A stretch of DNA of 64,000 bases from Symbiodinium natans (Eukaryota > Sar > Dinophyceae > Suessiales > Symbiodiniaceae). The translations under genes and the position numbers were made by a program. The stretch is from assembly GCA_905221605.1 (NCBI GenBank), contig CAJNDS010001458.1:615001-679000 (forward strand). The letters run 5' to 3'. Below, one piece after another: positions 1 through 64,000 of this stretch; position 1 is the stretch's first letter, and each line of letters opens with the position of its first letter. The notes under the pieces were generated by a model that saw only the letters and a program-made list of their open reading frames with translations, ran no database searches and was not told the DNA's origin.

Positions 1-1654
1 TGTGGGTGTGTGGGTGTGTGGGTGTGTGGGTGTGTGGGTGTGTGGGTGTGTGGGTGTGTGGGTGTGTGGGTGTGTGGGTGTGTGGGTGTGTGGGTGTGTG
101 GGTGTGTGGGTGTGTGGGTGTGTGGGTGTGTGGGTGTGGGGGTGTGTGGGTGTGGGGGTGTGTGGGTGTGTGGGTGTGTGGGTGTGTGGGTGTCCTGGAT
201 TTTTCTCTGTGGTGTGTGGGTGTGTGGCTGTGTGGCTGTGTGGCTGTGTGGCTGTGTGGCTGTGTGGCTGTGTGGCTGTGTGGCTGTGTGGCTGTGTGGG
301 TGTGTGGGTGTGTGGGTGTGTGGGTGTGTGGGTTGTGGGTGTGTGGGTGTGTGGGTGGTGTGGGTGTTGTGGGTGTTGTGGGTGTGGTGGGTGTGGTGGG
401 TGTGGGTGTGGGTGTGGTGGGTGTTTCTGGTGTGTCTGTGTGTCTTGTGTCTGTGTGTCTGTGTGTCTGATGATGTCTGTGTGTCTGTGGTGTCCCTGTG
501 TGTCTGTTTGTCTGTGTGTCTCGTGTCCTGTGTGTCCCCCTGGTGTCCTGTGTGTCTGTGTGTCTGTGTGTCCTGTGTGTCTGTGTGTCTGTGTTCTGTG
601 TGTCGTGTGTCTGTGTGTCTGGTGTCGTGTGTCTGTGTGTCTGTCTGTCTGTGTGTCTGTGTGTCTGTGTGTCGTTTGTCTGTGTTTCTGGTTGTGTCCT
701 GTGTGTCTGTGTTCTGTGTGTCTGTCCTCGTCTGTCCTCGTGTCTGTCTTCTGTCGTGTCTCTGTCTGTCTCTGTCCTGTCCCCTGTCTGTCTTCTGTCT
801 GTCTCTGGCTGTCCTCCTGTCGTGTCTCTGTCTGTCTCTGTCTGTCTCTGTCTGTCTCTGCCTGTCTCTGTCTGTCTCTGTCTGTCTCTGTCTGTCTCTC
901 TGTCTCTGTGTCTCTGTCTGTCTCTGTGTCTCTGTGTCTCTGTGTGTCTCTCGGTGTGTGCGTGTGTGTCTTGTGTGTGCAGGGTGCGTGTGTGTGCGTG
1001 TGGTGCGTGGGGGTGCGTGTGGTGCGTGTGGGGTGCGTGTGGGGGTGCGTGTGGGGGTGCGGTGTGGGGGTGCGTGTGGGGTGCGTGTGGGGGTGCGTGT
1101 GGGGGGTCCGTGTGCTTGCGTGTGGCGTGCTGCGTGTGCGGGTGCGTGTGCGTGTTCGGGTGCGTGTGCGGGTGCGTGTGCGTGTTGCGTGTGCGGGTGG
1201 CTGTGCGTGTGCGTGTGCGTGTGCGTGTGCGTGTGCGTGTGCGTGTGCGTGTGCGTGTGCGTGTGCGTGTGCGTGTGCGTGTGCGTGTGCGTGTGCTTGT
1301 GCGTGTGCGTGTGCGTGTGCGTGTGCGTGTGCGTGTGCGTGTGCGTGTGCGTGTGCGTGTGCGTGTGCGTGTGCGTGTGCGTGTGCGTGTGCGTGTGCGT
1401 GTGCGTGTGCGTGTGCGTGTGCGTGCGTGGGTGTGTGTGTGTGTGTGCGCGCGTGCGTGTGCGCGCGCGTGCGTGTGCGTGCGTGCGTTCGTGCGTGCGT
1501 TCGTGCGTGCGTGCGTGCGTTCGTGCGTTCGTGGCGGGCGGCGCGCGGGGCCGCGGCCCGCGTGCGTGTGTGGTGGTGGGTGGTGTGTGTGTGTGTGTGT
1601 GTGTGGTGGGTGTGGGTGTGGTGTGGGTGTGGGTGTGGGTGTGGGTGTGGGTGT

Positions 1655-1699
<45 letters not shown>

Positions 1700-2160
1700 T
1701 GTTTGTGCTTGTGTCTGTGTTTGTGTTTGTGCTTGTTATTGTGTTTGTGTTTGTGTCTGTGTCTGTGTTTGTGTTTGTGTTTGTGCTTGTGGATGTGTTT
1801 GTGGTTGTGTTGGTCTTTGTGTTTGTGTGCGTGTGCGTCTGTGCGTGTCTCTCTCTCTCTCTCTGTGTATTCGGTGCCTGAGTATAGGTGCGTGAGTCTT
1901 GGTGCGTGAGCTTGGTTTCGTGTGCGTGTGCGTGTGCGAGTGCGTGTGCGGGTGCGCGTGCATGAGTTTGGCTGCGTGCGCGTGTGCCAGTGCGTGAGCA
2001 TGCCTGCGCGTGCGTGCATGTTCGTGCATGTGCGCGCCTGTGCTCGTGTGATCGCTGTGCATGTTTGATTGTCGGCTTATGATACGAAGGAGCGTCACCC
2101 AAACTATTTTCTCCGAGGTTTGGCCGCACACAAGTGTTTCAGATGGGTCAGACTCTGGCA
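1..2160. repeat. TG-rich microsatellite mosaic
   Basis: Successive blocks of related short units merge into each other: an 8-mer of the TGTGTGGG type (1-350), a GTGTGGCT block inside it (228-297), GTGTGTCT and TGTCTCTG blocks (430-950), GTGTGC hexamers (1135-1430), GTGTGGGT/TG (1590-1695), and TTTGTG/CTTGTG (1695-1830). Purines and pyrimidines are almost fully separated by strand. Very long apparent ORFs here are only repeat translations. The last 300 bp (1860-2160) become less repetitive and show no recognisable gene. Confidence 0.95.
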
Positions 2161-2168
2161 CACAGACA

Positions 2169-2216
2169 AACCCTAAACCCTAAACCCTAAACCCTAAACC
2201 CTAAACCCTAAACCCT
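2169..2216 (-). repeat. CCCTAAA array
   Basis: First telomere-like array of the window, almost perfect heptamers with C on the plus strand. Confidence 0.97.
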
Positions 2217-2221
2217 ACAAC

Positions 2222-2320
2222 CCCTACCAGCATGGGCTATTAGGCCTTATAATCCCCTAACCAACCCTATAAAGGGTTTTTTTTTAAGGGGTTATAGGGT
2301 ATAATAGCCCATGTAGGTAA
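2222..2320. mobile_element. Short palindromic element, single copy
   Basis: The left arm (about 2225-2255, ACCAGCATGGGCTATTAGGCC...) is the reverse complement of the right arm (about 2290-2320, ...ATAATAGCCCATGTAGGT). A T-run and A/G-rich loop lie between. No coding capacity; MITE-like. Confidence 0.6.
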
Positions 2321-2379
2321 TACCCAAGCCGCACTAGTCTTCTTTCCAGCCTGCTGTGGTTGAGGCTGGTCAGGCTTCA

Positions 2380-63922
<61,543 letters not shown>

Positions 63923-63964
63923 GGTGAACCTTTCAATTCCAGACCGAAAAAGGTTAAAGGGTAT

Positions 63965-63990
63965 CCCTAAACCCTAAACCCTAAACCCTA
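63965..63990 (-). repeat. CCCTAAA array, short
   Basis: Four units near the window end. Confidence 0.9.
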
Positions 63991-64000
63991 AGGTTATCTA

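Noticed and set aside
2-1909. Very long ORFs (up to 635 codons) over the TG-rich repeats
   Set aside because: They consist only of Val/Cys/Gly/Trp or Leu/Ser/Cys repeats produced by the microsatellite in all frames.
2165-2216. A true chromosome end at the left of the window
   Set aside because: Telomere-type arrays occur throughout in both orientations and are short; nothing distinguishes this one as terminal.

Overview
The window looks like nuclear DNA of an alga, most probably a dinoflagellate (Suessiales/Symbiodiniaceae-like). Telomere-type heptamers (TTTAGGG / CCCTAAA) occur in roughly a hundred separate arrays from about 2.2 kb to the right end, in both orientations. Between them lie short unique islands of 50-250 bp, small inverted-repeat elements, microsatellites and long homopolymer runs. 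No bacterial genes, rRNA, tRNA or CRISPR were found.

The main reading of the window is one very large gene on the minus strand, entering at about 63.9 kb and leaving at about 2.4 kb, with neither end visible. About 110 of the unique islands carry an open minus-strand frame with protein-like composition. Many of the clearest match the consensus of ASH (ASPM/SPD-2/Hydin; MSP/PapD-like) domains: P..L.LG.V, V.L.N.G..A, V.P..G.L.PG, F.P, and L.L.G.....P. Read from high to low coordinate, successive islands give successive parts of the same domain, for example 32.5 -> 31.8 -> 29.9 kb and 35.9 -> 34.6 -> 33.5 kb. Several islands end at donor-like GTAAGG, GTAAGC, GTAAAT, GTAAAC or GTATGT. I infer a HYDIN/CFAP-type ciliary scaffold protein with tiny exons in introns built largely from telomere-like repeats. 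Single islands are weak evidence, because any short island has some open frame and I chose frames by eye. The motif order and donors are the strong part.

Layout: 0-2.15 kb is a TG-rich microsatellite mosaic. From 2.2 to 47.9 kb there are exon islands, telomere-like arrays and at least ten families of short inverted-repeat elements, plus an RT fragment at 11.4-11.7 kb, a GC-rich minisatellite at 20.0-20.7 kb and a (TAG)n tract at 5.6-6.0 kb. From 47.94 to 53.07 kb there is a block free of telomere-like repeats, holding one intact 1375-codon minus-strand ORF (SAM-like N-terminus, three CCCH zinc fingers) with a 127-bp tandem repeat upstream. This looks like an insertion, probably a retroelement or retrogene. 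From 53.2 to 63.9 kb the exon/array pattern resumes, interrupted by a G-rich/T-rich satellite block at 53.7-55.8 kb.
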